A stretch of DNA of 64,000 bases from Trigonopsis variabilis. Its lineage: Eukaryota > Ascomycota > Trigonopsidomycetes > Trigonopsidales > Trigonopsidaceae. The notes under the pieces were generated by a model that had not been told where the DNA came from, made no database searches, and saw only the letters and a list, made by a program, of their open reading frames with translations. The stretch spans positions 1 to 64,000 of the forward strand of contig PPXM03000002.1 in the NCBI GenBank assembly GCA_003707065.3. Direction: 5' to 3'. Below, piece after piece: positions 29,040 through 38,143 of this stretch (the first letter of the stretch is position 1; every line of letters begins with the position of its first letter). A program made the position numbers and the translations under genes.

Positions 29040-31100
29040 CTAAAACAAGAAATGCCCTGCAATATTGTCCCATATCCGTGAATTAATCTGTTGATCAAGT
29101 TGGCCCTCAAAATTTTCCATCTCGTGGTGGAACTGGCTCATTAGTGCTGGCGACAGCGTAAGCTGCTCAGAATCCAGTCGGAAAGAGCCTGGAGAAATTT
29201 CGGGAGGCGAGCCTGTAGTCGCTGAACCTTCCGACTTGACTGAAGATCCTGAATTCATGCGGAACAGTTCAGGATGGGAGTCGACTGTGAGCAACAGGTT
29301 CTGCCAAGCTTTGGTTTTAAGCTCGTCGAGCATTTTCCATCGGCTTTTGCATAGCTCTGTCGTTCCTAATCCGAAATATCCAAGTCTCGCCAGAGCTTGG
29401 TCGATGGTCTTGACTCTGCGGTCTGAAGCCAAATAGCCAAAGTCTCCTAATTGGCATGGGGAGGAATATAAATGCGATGCATCAGCAATAAGGCTCCTTA
29501 AAAGGATAAAGAGCGACAACAGGGGCTGATATTTTCTTGTTGACCAGGCGAAAAGGACAAACCTCGGTTGTTCTCCATAGATAACCATCTCATTTACTAA
29601 ATGGCAGGCTGCGCCGATGACATTAGCAGGTATTTTCTTGCTGTCCTTCGGTTCAGATATCGATGATGATGCTGGAATGACCGCTGTGGACGGTTGTTCC
29701 TGGTAAACCTGGAGAGCGCTTTCAGGGATGTCCTCAATCATATTAAGCTCAGATAACTTTCTGTACATTAGAAGGACACAGCGGTCGGGGAGGCTGGAGA
29801 TTAACGGAAGAGCGAAATTAAGAAATAAGTCGATGTGAGGAGTCTTGTGAAAAGGGCCATTTAACTTAGCAGTACAGGACTGGCACTCGTTGTAGAAATT
29901 TTGCAGTTTCTCGTGAAGAAATGTCACATTTGGAGTGACGAATCCACTTAAAGACGAGATGATGCTGTTGGACACGAGGATCCACTTCAGGCGGATATTG
30001 AAGAATGCAATATAATGATCCAAAAGGGGCGATGAATTCGCCACATTATAGTATTCGTGAGGAAATCTGGTGTCAAACTCATCTTCCTTAATCAGGGGCA
30101 AGAGATCTCCCGAGAGGGCTGCAGCACCATCGAGATAGACAATGCCCCACCATAGCAGACGACGCCTCTGGATCATGGAATGATCTTGGATATGGAGGCT
30201 AGACACCGGGTCTTTGTTTAGTTTAAGAACGTGAGCTAATCGCACTAGAATCGCGATACCACCCGGGTCATCGATCTTGCAGTCACTTCTAGAAATAGAG
30301 TGGAGGATAACTGACGCCTCAAGGCTCTCCAACGTTGGATTACGCGGGAAATCCATCATATCTAGAGCCAGTTCTGTGGCAGTCATCAAATGTCTCATTT
30401 GATAGGCAGCGTCCTCATCCTGCTTGCCCGAAACCAGGATCTCCTCGTACACAGAAACAGAAGCGGCGTAGAGGCAAGTGAAAAGAGTGAGAAAAAAGTC
30501 GAGATCTGCCGATGACGGGTTATCCATTATCTGCTCGTACCGAGGAAATAGATTGTTCCAGTTCAGCAGCGGCAAGATAGGGTGAATCGAGACCACATAA
30601 CGGTCCAGAAGCATATCCATGGTGGACCTTGCGGGAAGATAGCCCTTTAGCAGGTCCAGATTTTCCTTGCCCGCCATGGCTCCCACCGTGGCAGCTTTCG
30701 TAATAACGTTGGTATATATCGGGCCTTGTTTAAGAGATAGCCCTTTGGGGATCCCGCTGATGTCTGCAGAAGCCATTTCGGCCTCTTTCTTTGGCTCGGG
30801 CGCTGGAACGGTTTGGCCATCCTCAATTAAATCGTGCGGTCGTTTTCGCCCGCCTATGTTCAGATGATCTGCTACCACCTGGCCAAAGGCGGATCCATTT
30901 GTGCTCGCTTTGTGCTTGTAATATACACATTCATGGCCATTTTGGAGGCAATAACCGCACGACGGTTCCTGGCGGTCGCATTTTCGCTTTTTTCGATGAC
31001 AAGATAAACACGAGCTAATTCGCCGTCCTTTCAAAGACGGAATTCTAAGCACCCCACTCCCAGGTATTCTCGAAGAAATGCTCACCTGGTCGGAAGACAT
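29040..31100 (-). CDS. Zn2Cys6 transcription factor
   Basis: 686 aa in a single exon. The start is the ATG at 31100. Zinc cluster at cysteines 31, 34, 41, 48, 51 and 58, with the basic HRKKRK stretch between the second and third, and a basic linker (GGRKRPHD) that can act as a nuclear signal. The fungal TF domain lies at about 165-400, with RRRLLWWGIVYLDG in its core. The C-terminal 60 residues are Ser/Pro and acidic, like an activation region. It ends 39 bp from the 3' end of the preceding regulator gene. Intronless, unlike the other two cluster regulators. Target unknown. Confidence 0.88.
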   Translation of the reverse strand: MSSDQVSISSRIPGSGVLRIPSLKGRRISSCLSCHRKKRKCDRQEPSCGYCLQNGHECVYYKHKASTNGSAFGQVVADHLNIGGRKRPHDLIEDGQTVPAPEPKKEAEMASADISGIPKGLSLKQGPIYTNVITKAATVGAMAGKENLDLLKGYLPARSTMDMLLDRYVVSIHPILPLLNWNNLFPRYEQIMDNPSSADLDFFLTLFTCLYAASVSVYEEILVSGKQDEDAAYQMRHLMTATELALDMMDFPRNPTLESLEASVILHSISRSDCKIDDPGGIAILVRLAHVLKLNKDPVSSLHIQDHSMIQRRRLLWWGIVYLDGAAALSGDLLPLIKEDEFDTRFPHEYYNVANSSPLLDHYIAFFNIRLKWILVSNSIISSLSGFVTPNVTFLHEKLQNFYNECQSCTAKLNGPFHKTPHIDLFLNFALPLISSLPDRCVLLMYRKLSELNMIEDIPESALQVYQEQPSTAVIPASSSISEPKDSKKIPANVIGAACHLVNEMVIYGEQPRFVLFAWSTRKYQPLLSLFILLRSLIADASHLYSSPCQLGDFGYLASDRRVKTIDQALARLGYFGLGTTELCKSRWKMLDELKTKAWQNLLLTVDSHPELFRMNSGSSVKSEGSATTGSPPEISPGSFRLDSEQLTLSPALMSQFHHEMENFEGQLDQQINSRIWDNIAGHFLF

Positions 31101-31432
31101 TTTCGACAGTCTGAGATCACCACGGCTGGAATGAGATTGTTGTGTAGCTCAGCAATCAGAGGGAGATACGCATAAACAAAAGAGGTGGCGCAAACTTGGA
31201 GACTGTGGGCCGCTGCAAAATGTCTACAGAACTATGGGAACCATTACAGTTTCTTAATTTGCTTTACGAAATCTGCTTACCATCGTCGTACCTGGCTAAT
31301 GTTCGGCGGCGATCATTGTAACGCCAAATGATAAGAACCCACGTGAGAGGCCGTGATAAGAAGCGGAGGACAAACGATCGATACTATTAAAGGTATCGAA
31401 CAGTAATGATAATAACAAAATAATACCTGGGC

Positions 31433-31570
31433 CTAGAAGAAACTGGTAGGCACAACGAATTTTATCGAGTTGGGGCCAAGATTGGTCTCGATTGTCAAAC
31501 TTGATTCGAGCCCGTCTGCCGTCGGCAGCTGGCGGATTGTGTCATCCATCAAGGTACTCCGCCATTCAAG
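31433..31570 (-). CDS. Coding-looking terminal exon, gene unknown
   Basis: 46 codons on the minus strand, preceded by a possible splice acceptor (GCTGTAG just above 31570) and closed by TAG at 31433. The peptide (RSTLMDDTIRQLPTADG, then SSLTIETNLGPNSIKF) has the balanced composition of a real protein, unlike the shadows around it. I could not find a matching upstream exon with confidence, so this is either the last exon of a small gene starting somewhere below 32200 or a fragment left from a lost gene. Family not recognised. Confidence 0.3.
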   Translation of the reverse strand, partial: LEWRSTLMDDTIRQLPTADGLESSLTIETNLGPNSIKFVVPTSFF

Positions 31571-31770
31571 CTACAGCCGTGTAGCTGACAAAGAAGTTCA
31601 GAGCAGCTCTTGATCTTTAATTTTCACGAGCAGCAAACTTTTAAAGCTATCTCTGTAGCGTCTTGGTTTACTCGAATACTGTCCCTGTTGACAATCCTTT
31701 GGTAATGATATAACTGAACGCTGTCCCGTTGCGCTACGTGGACGCTCGCACCCAGAGATTGCAGACATAT

Positions 31771-31824
31771 TGCACTTGTGTCAGGTAACTGCACTTATGT
31801 CAAGCAACTGCACTTCTGTCCTTG
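31771..31824. repeat. 19-bp tandem repeat, 3 copies
   Basis: TGCACTT begins units at 31771, 31790 and 31809, each followed by NTGTC. Three imperfect copies in the promoter-side spacer of AIM6. Confidence 0.7.
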
Positions 31825-32200
31825 TGTGATCACAGGCTGTACTGACTTATGACGTGAACAAAACAAAGTTGAGACTGTGATCCTGTAATCGCCGCGGGGT
31901 TGAGGATGAAGAGACAAGACTGACCATAAAGACTGTAATTCTGTAAAGAAGCTATGCGTATTACTCTGAGAAACTATCTTTAAAGCATGGATCGTGGGAT
32001 TGCAGGTTCTCAGAAGGCTGGTCGTATGTAGCGCTTTGGAAGATGCGTTTTTGGAACGATACACGAACGTGCAAGGGCCATTAGGACCAAGGTGAACGAG
32101 CACGAAACAATACAGTCGGATCGGGAATCTCTGAATCTCGAGGCAACTTCAAGAAAAAAGTCTTCTGGTACTCCGGCCGAAGAGACAGACTTAGAGGATC

Positions 32201-33373
32201 ATGAATGAAGCGATGGGACTGAACCGGCTGTCGAGCGAAGCGAGGGAGGATGCTCGAGCACCCAAGCGACATCGCCGGAGCCACGACCGCTCAAACTCGA
32301 GCGAAGAGGGATCATGGGAAGAGGAGGAAGAGCAGCACTCTTCTTGGACCATGTTGCCGTGGAAGAAGATATGTTTCGGAATCTTATTAGTATTAGTTCT
32401 CGGTGGAATCGTGGCCTGGTTCAACCCGAGGCTTGGGCGGAGAACAAGAAGATCACTGCTTACCAAGGACGTGTCGGTGAGACAGATCCATTCACATAAC
32501 GACTACTGTAAGCTTTGTCTGCTTCGAGAGTGGTTCTAATTCTAGGGCGGAAAAGGCCTCTGTATGATGCTCTTGCTCTCGGGGTCCAGTCCGTCGAAGC
32601 CGACGTCTGGTATCATCAGGGAAGCTCATTTAAATCAGACCGGATATATGTATGTGCAACAAAGGCACTGATCATGTTTGCTGACTGGCAGGTTGGGCAT
32701 TCCGTCTCAAGTCTGACTTCCGATCGGACGCTGGACCGGCTATACTTGGATCCTCTGAGTCAAATTCTGGACGATGCTAATCCTGAAGACACCATATTCC
32801 CTCAGAACCACCTCAAGTATGAGATTTAAGTGATATTCTAACAGCAGCGGGGTCTTTGACACCGACCTAGAGGCCACGCTGTATCTGTTCATTGATATTA
32901 AAACCGACGCAGAAAGCACGTGGAAGGTGGTTGAGAAGAGCCTGAAACCTCTGAATGACTCAGGATACTTGACCATCTACGACGGATCATCGATTCTCTG
33001 GGCACCGCTCACGATCATCGTTACAGGAAACGTTCCTTATGACTACATCACCAGTCAATCTCATAGATACAGTTTTATAGACGGGCCGTTAGACGACCTC
33101 GATGGGGACAAGTATCCATCACACGTTAGCCCCATCGCGTCCTGCGGATTCAACAAAGTCTTTGGCTACCCGAGCCTCGGTGGGATGACCGACCGCCAGT
33201 ATAATTTGATGAAGCAGCAGGTGGAGCATGCGCACTCACTCGGAATAAAAACCAGGTACTGGGGCTTCCCCAACTGGCCAGTATACACTCGCAACGCGCT
33301 CTGGACGCAGATGCTTCAACTAGAAGTGGACTTTCTAAACGCGGACGAGTTGAAAGACGCAGTAACGTTTTAG
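32201..33373 (+). CDS. AIM6-like PLC-type phosphodiesterase, membrane-anchored
   Basis: About 354 aa from four exons: 32201-32507, 32546-32649, 32692-32816 and 32845-33373; introns are 38, 42 and 28 nt. One N-terminal span (residues about 56-73, after a charged cytosolic stretch) is followed by a lumenal or extracellular TIM-barrel domain of the GDPD/PLC-like superfamily: HSHNDYWRKRPLYDAL, GVQSVEADVW, VGHSVSSLTSDRTLDRLY and the C-terminal TRYWGFPNWP. This block order identifies the AIM6 family, whose biochemical role is unresolved; the histidines and acidic residues expected for a phosphodiesterase are present. All three splices restore conserved blocks. The third acceptor is ambiguous: CAGCAG allows a 28- or 31-nt intron and one extra serine. 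Confidence 0.88.
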
Positions 33374-33398
33374 TAAATTTGCATGATAGAGGCGTCGG

Positions 33399-34196
33399 TT
33401 ACTGGTTATCATAAGCCTCTGCGATCTCGGCGGGAAGATCGTGCAACGTCTGTCCAGGAGGTTGGACATGTACAGATGGGTCGACAAGGTCCGATTGCGA
33501 CGATAACGACGGCTCGTCGGGAGACTGCTCCTGAGCCCGTTTCGCTTTGGCTATGCAGTTATGGAGGTCGCGGGGAGTAGAGATGAAATCAGGATACCGC
33601 TTCTTCATAATGGTGTATACCTGTTTGATGGACGAGCCTTGGTTTCTCAGAGCCATGATTTCGGCTTCGCGCTCAGGCGGAATCCGCCGATGGATGGGGA
33701 ATTTCTCGGGAGGAATCTTGTAGTGATTATGACGAGGATTCGCCACATGGAGGACCCACTTGGGAACCGTGTAGAACCCCCTCGTAATGTACGAGATTCG
33801 TAGGCGAAAAGGACACCCAATCAGTCTCGAGTGTTTTTCGCGGCGATGCAGAGGCCCTCCGGCTCCTCGTTGGTCAGCACCACTCCGGCCGCGGGGAATG
33901 TACGACTGGCCCAGGCTACATTTCAAGAGACAAAACTTGTTCGCCTTGGATGTGCACACGCTTAGACAGAAGCCATGGCTCTTGGCCCATTCCTGCGCCT
34001 CAGCCTTGGCCTCTTCGAGTGTATCAAACGACTGCTGTTCGTGCTCGGTCGTGTATGAGTGGTCGTAGTTTTCGACCGAAGTAGACGGAGGAGCTGGCGG
34101 TCCAGATGTGCCATCAAGGTTCATCGTCTCGACATTAGTCGGACTTATTTCATTCTTGATGGCAAGGTCTAGCTCGGAAAACGATGGCTCTTCCAT
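33399..34196 (-). CDS. FAR1/WRKY-GCM1-type DNA-binding protein, transposase-derived
   Basis: 265 aa, single exon, ATG at 34196. A FAR1-like zinc domain spans about residues 56-160: SFDTLEEAKAEAQEWAKSHGF opens it, with candidate zinc ligands Cys93, Cys128, His156 and His158 (HNH) in the C-C-H-x-H order of the WRKY-GCM1 fold. A second block at about 177-220 (EREAEIMALRNQGSSIKQVY, later TPRDLHNCIAKAKR) is the segment that follows this domain in Mutator-like (MULE) transposases. The catalytic DDE domain is absent and the protein ends in a Ser/Pro-rich tail. The frame is clean and GC content matches neighbours. I read it as a domesticated transposase DNA-binding module acting as a nuclear regulator. 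Its 3' end is 25 bp from that of AIM6. Confidence 0.75.
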   Translation of the reverse strand: MEEPSFSELDLAIKNEISPTNVETMNLDGTSGPPAPPSTSVENYDHSYTTEHEQQSFDTLEEAKAEAQEWAKSHGFCLSVCTSKANKFCLLKCSLGQSYIPRGRSGADQRGAGGPLHRREKHSRLIGCPFRLRISYITRGFYTVPKWVLHVANPRHNHYKIPPEKFPIHRRIPPEREAEIMALRNQGSSIKQVYTIMKKRYPDFISTPRDLHNCIAKAKRAQEQSPDEPSLSSQSDLVDPSVHVQPPGQTLHDLPAEIAEAYDNQ

Positions 34197-34598
34197 ACCA
34201 GCAAGAGGGGAATGGAAAGGATGACTGCTTGAACCGCTACAGCGACCACTTGTTGACCAACCAACAAGTCAATCCGGCTGCTTCGCCTTTTCTTTTATCT
34301 TCATCATCCTGCGTAAAGGACACGATGGCTTCTAGCCTACAGGGAGATTACGAGGTGTAGTGGAATTAGTAGTGCGAGCATCTGGCGATGGCCAACCTTA
34401 CGACGGAGTCGACTGTCCAAAGGAGCCAGCAGTCGTAGTTACATGACCACGCACTACTATTCTATCTATCATACAACTCCTCTATAAACATTTCTAGCAA
34501 GTTTAAGGTCGATGGGCTGTGGGGAAGCAGGAAAGGAGAGGGACGAGGACTGGAGATCACAAGGACCAGGACTGAAGATCACAAGGACAGGACTGGGA
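34197..34598. other. Short spacer with ~20-bp tandem repeat
   Basis: 402 bp between the FAR1-type gene start and the MCT transporter 3' end. Near 34540-34605 a unit reading GGACTGRAGATCACAAG occurs about three times imperfectly and runs just past the transporter stop codon. Nothing else was recognised. Confidence 0.5.
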
Positions 34599-35973
34599 TC
34601 ACACAAAGACAAAGAGATGACGGGTAAGAGACAAGCGTAGACAGACCAAGAGCGCGGCAGACGCTAGAAGTGAACATGACGAATAGATGCACATGCGAGG
34701 ATAGCCGTGGGCAGAAGTATTGGAGAGCCAGATTCCAGCCACCGGACAGCCGATGAGCGAGCCTGCGCCGGAGACGGTGAAGTAAAACGCAAATCTGGAT
34801 CTGCTGTCTTTAATGCCAAACACCTGGCCTAGGATAGGCGGCAGAAGAGAGACCAACGAGCCTGAGAAGAACCCAAAAAGAACTCCAAAACTGACAACCC
34901 CCTGCATATTCTTGAGGGGAATCCACAGGACGAGAGGAAGAATACCGGTAATGGCCAGCATTGGAATCAGGACATTCAGCCGGCCGACCTTGTCAGCCAC
35001 AACGCCTGGGAAAAGCCTTCCGACCAACGAAGCAGCATTGACGATGGCGACAATGTATGTGGTGACGTTACTTTGCACGTTCAAGGCTTGAGCATAGGTT
35101 TCGATGTAAAACATGGGCGGGAAGAACCCCATAAAGGCACAAAAGGCAGCTGCATAGAGAAGCCAAAGCCGCCAGTCCCGAAGAACAGTAAAGGTAATGC
35201 CATCGATGTCTTTATGATGTAGCCTAGGCTTGACGACCAGCGACGCGAAAATTAGCATGGGTAGATAAATAAACCCGATAATCCGATTAGCCCATCCGAA
35301 TCCGACTTGATCGACAAGCCGCCGGACAGCGATGGGCCAGATCACTCCTCCCAAAGACGCCCCAGACACAACGATGCTCACCGCCAAAGCCCGCTTCTTT
35401 TTGAACCACTCTGTGGGAATGGAAATCGATGGCAGGTAGCCCATTCCTGAGCCAATGGCGTATAGAACTCCCTGCGCAAGGTACACCTGCCAGATAGTCT
35501 TACATAAGGACAGCATCATATAGGAAAACACAATTATGAACGATCCCACCCACAAAACAGGCCTGACCCCGACATACGAGATCAAGAAAAAGATTGGTAT
35601 AGCGCTGAGGAAAATAATCGCCGGCTGCAGCGCTCCTATCAGCCCAATCACTGAAGGGTCCTCGTTGGGGAACTGCTTTTGATAATAGTCTTGGTACACT
35701 CCATACGAATTCACCATGCCATACGTTGCATTGAGAATCATAAAGTTCCCGGCAATCACCCACCAGCCATATCCTAGACGTCAGCTTCTCCTCCACGGTC
35801 GTGCTCTCACCTCCCTCAGGAAAGTCCTCCTTATCCTTCTCGCCCGTTAGCTCCGGGTGCAACGAATGCCCGTCGATCTCGTCGCGGTCGCGTAGACCGG
35901 ACTCCTGGTCTCGTCCTTTACCTGCAATCGCCTGATCGCTTTCATCTGTTGAACTCTCGCTCTGGCCTTGCAT
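34599..35973 (-). CDS. MFS transporter, monocarboxylate porter (MCT/MCH) family
   Basis: 445 aa from two exons, 35973-35811 and 35773-34599 (intron 37 nt). The hydrophilic, acidic N-terminus is followed by the diagnostic EGGYGWWVIAGNF motif, which is created across the splice (PEGG|YGWW). Next come NSYGVYQDYY and twelve spans, with the usual GAxQ and TEWFKKKRALA blocks. Yeast members (MCH1-5) include a riboflavin importer; most fungal members have unknown substrates. The last codons (after CLRLSL) look atypical and run into the repeat downstream. Confidence 0.9.
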
Positions 35974-37341
35974 TCGCAGGGTCGTCTATGAGTCGAGAAG
36001 GAAAATGGCCGGCGCCTGGTTATGGCCTCAACGTTCCCGATGAACTTTGGTCGAGCTTGATCGTATCGCATTGATTTCAGGAAACTGATCCCGTTCTCGC
36101 TACGCTTATGACGGGGCTTCAAGAAGCTGCTGGGTGCTCCTTGATATAGACTTGTTCCAGGCTATTAAAAAGCATGTGCTGTCTAGAGGTGAGTGTAATA
36201 AATAAACGTTCCAGTTATGGTACAAGTATGATGCGACTACCGCCAGAGGGCTGATCTATACTAAGGGATGTGTTCTCGCTGCTCGACTGAATCTTGTTAG
36301 AAAAGCCGGCGCCGATAACTAAATAACTGTAAAAAATCGATTTGTCAGCGACTAATCGCCGTTTAGTTAGGACCTACCGTTACTCAGTGTATCGAGACAG
36401 CTTATCTTGCACTGTGGCTGACCGTAGCGATTCCAATCGTTCTCTGTACTGAGAGTCTCTGCAACCACAGTGATGAAATAGAATTGCTATAGGCACTGTA
36501 TGTAGCTAATTTTGTTGGTTTTATTTACGAGATCAAAGACATCTTCAGTGGCATGGTGCATGTCTACATTATTACAGCTTCTTACAGGTCACTCTAATTG
36601 GTTCCGAACTTGGATCACTCTGCTATCCCTCATGTATAGTACGCTCCTATTGTTGACGTTGACTTGCTGCAGATTTGTTTTCACCATTTGTGCTTCGTTA
36701 AGTGCCCTGCAAGGGCTACTAATCAGTCAGACCTTCGATCCCACTCACGGCTCCTCAGTTCTATAGTAGCGTTCCCCAGACTTTCCAATACATACGTAAA
36801 AATTAGAATCATGCTCGCAAATGTTGCCGTCATTGCCAGCCTCGCCGTTTATCCTGATGAGATCAGCTTCTGCTGCTGTCTTGCCGTGTCCCTTTAACAA
36901 GTCTAGCCGTTTCTCGCTTCACTACGTCTTTACACTGTCGTCCCGTTGACTTTGAACTCAATCACAGTTCGCCATCTCTTGCACTACCGTCATTGCATCA
37001 TCAATCGGCTAGAATAAAGCCTAGAATAAAGACGTAGACTCAGCCACTCGTCTTTGAGAAAGCAATACGCAAAGAATATTTTCTCTACGAACCTGTCTTT
37101 TCCTGAGTCTCTGGACGAATCCTGCCGTCTCAGCAGATTGCCAACACCAAAAGAAGAGCAAGCAGCTCCTCACATGGCAATTACAATGAAAGCTGACCAT
37201 AAAGAAACGTAGAGTAACGGTAATTTCCAGTCCTTAAAGTGGTGTCAGAGTATTGTCACTCACCCCACAATATGTTTGGCAATGATGCGGGTGTGACAGT
37301 GCTAAGACCAGCGAAAGTCACCAGGGATACCAACCGACTTG
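35974..37341. other. Intergenic spacer
   Basis: 1.37 kb between the divergently transcribed MCT transporter and FMP52. Many T- and C-rich stretches and short open frames without protein-like features. No RNA gene recognised. Confidence 0.5.
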
Positions 37342-38049
37342 ATGGCCAGTGCTTTTGTTATTGGATCTACGGGCGTGATTGGGCGCAGCTTCATTAGTGT
37401 AGCTGACGCATCCGCCGACATATCGTCTATTACCTCTCTTTCTCGCCGTCCGCTAAAGGACTCGGGATCAGCCAAGGTCTCGCAAGTTGTCTTGCCAGAG
37501 GCATCAGAATGGAAACAAAAACTGAGTGAAATCCTCGCCACCAACAAGAAACCTTTTGATATCTTCTTCTCCAATCTAGGAACTCAACGTGCCGCGGCCG
37601 GCGGGCTGAAGAATCAGTATCTTTTGGATCATGACGTCAACGTCGACCTTGCCAAAGAGGCCAAGGAAGCTGGCACGCAGGTCTATGTCATTGTGTCGGC
37701 CGAGGGAGCCAATCCTTCTTCATTGTTCCCGTACTTCCGCCTCAAGGGAGACATTGAGCGCGACATAATCAACCTCCAGTTTCCTACCACGATCATCCTG
37801 CGCCCTGGGCCCATTGTGGGTGAGCGCGACCACCGAGAAAAGGCCCTGCTCACTGACATTTTTGGAGCCCTTGCCGGGAAAACATATGGGACCTTCTTTG
37901 CTCCTGCCGCCGGATATCCCGTCCACGGCGACCCCGTGGCGAAGATTGCTCTGAAAGAAGCCTTGGAGGCGCTCAAAACCCCTCCGCCGTCTCCCAAAGT
38001 CCTTATTATTGGCGCCAAGGAACTCTACCATCGTTCAGCGGACGCCTAA
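37342..38049 (+). CDS. FMP52-like NAD(P)-binding protein, mitochondrial
   Basis: 235 aa, intronless; the start is the ATG at 37342 (MASAFVIGSTG). Atypical short-chain dehydrogenase fold of the HTATIP2/FMP52 group: nucleotide site GSTGVIG at residues 8-14, FSNLGTQRAAAGG block, YFRLKG (the Tyr-xxx-Lys pair), LRPGPIVGER near the C-terminal half. Yeast FMP52 is a mitochondrial outer-membrane protein of unknown reaction. The length matches the family. Convergent with the large regulator downstream, 94 bp apart. Confidence 0.88.
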   Translation: MASAFVIGSTGVIGRSFISVADASADISSITSLSRRPLKDSGSAKVSQVVLPEASEWKQKLSEILATNKKPFDIFFSNLGTQRAAAGGLKNQYLLDHDVNVDLAKEAKEAGTQVYVIVSAEGANPSSLFPYFRLKGDIERDIINLQFPTTIILRPGPIVGERDHREKALLTDIFGALAGKTYGTFFAPAAGYPVHGDPVAKIALKEALEALKTPPPSPKVLIIGAKELYHRSADA

Positions 38050-38143
38050 AAGACGAAGAATCTACGAATCACCGACGCTAGCTGCAACAAATCTTAATTC
38101 TAACTGAAAAATCTAAACAAACTCCAAACCAACCTTCACGCCC

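Larger units (their letters stand above)
31101..32200. other. Intergenic, end of the accessory cluster
   Basis: About 1.1 kb between two divergent genes. It contains the coding-looking 46-codon segment at 31433-31570 (minus) and a 19-bp tandem repeat at 31771. Nothing else was recognised. Confidence 0.5.

Noticed and set aside
31490-31530. GGCTCGAATC on the minus strand resembling a tRNA B box
   Set aside because: It lies inside the coding-looking segment at 31433-31570 and has no cloverleaf around it.
33561-34068. Plus-strand frames opposite the FAR1-type gene
   Set aside because: They are short and domain-free; the minus-strand frame has the conserved zinc-ligand pattern.
36512-36897. Two overlapping plus-strand ORFs of about 80 codons
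   Set aside because: Composition is T/C-rich and Leu/Ser/Cys-dominated, as expected from chance open frames.
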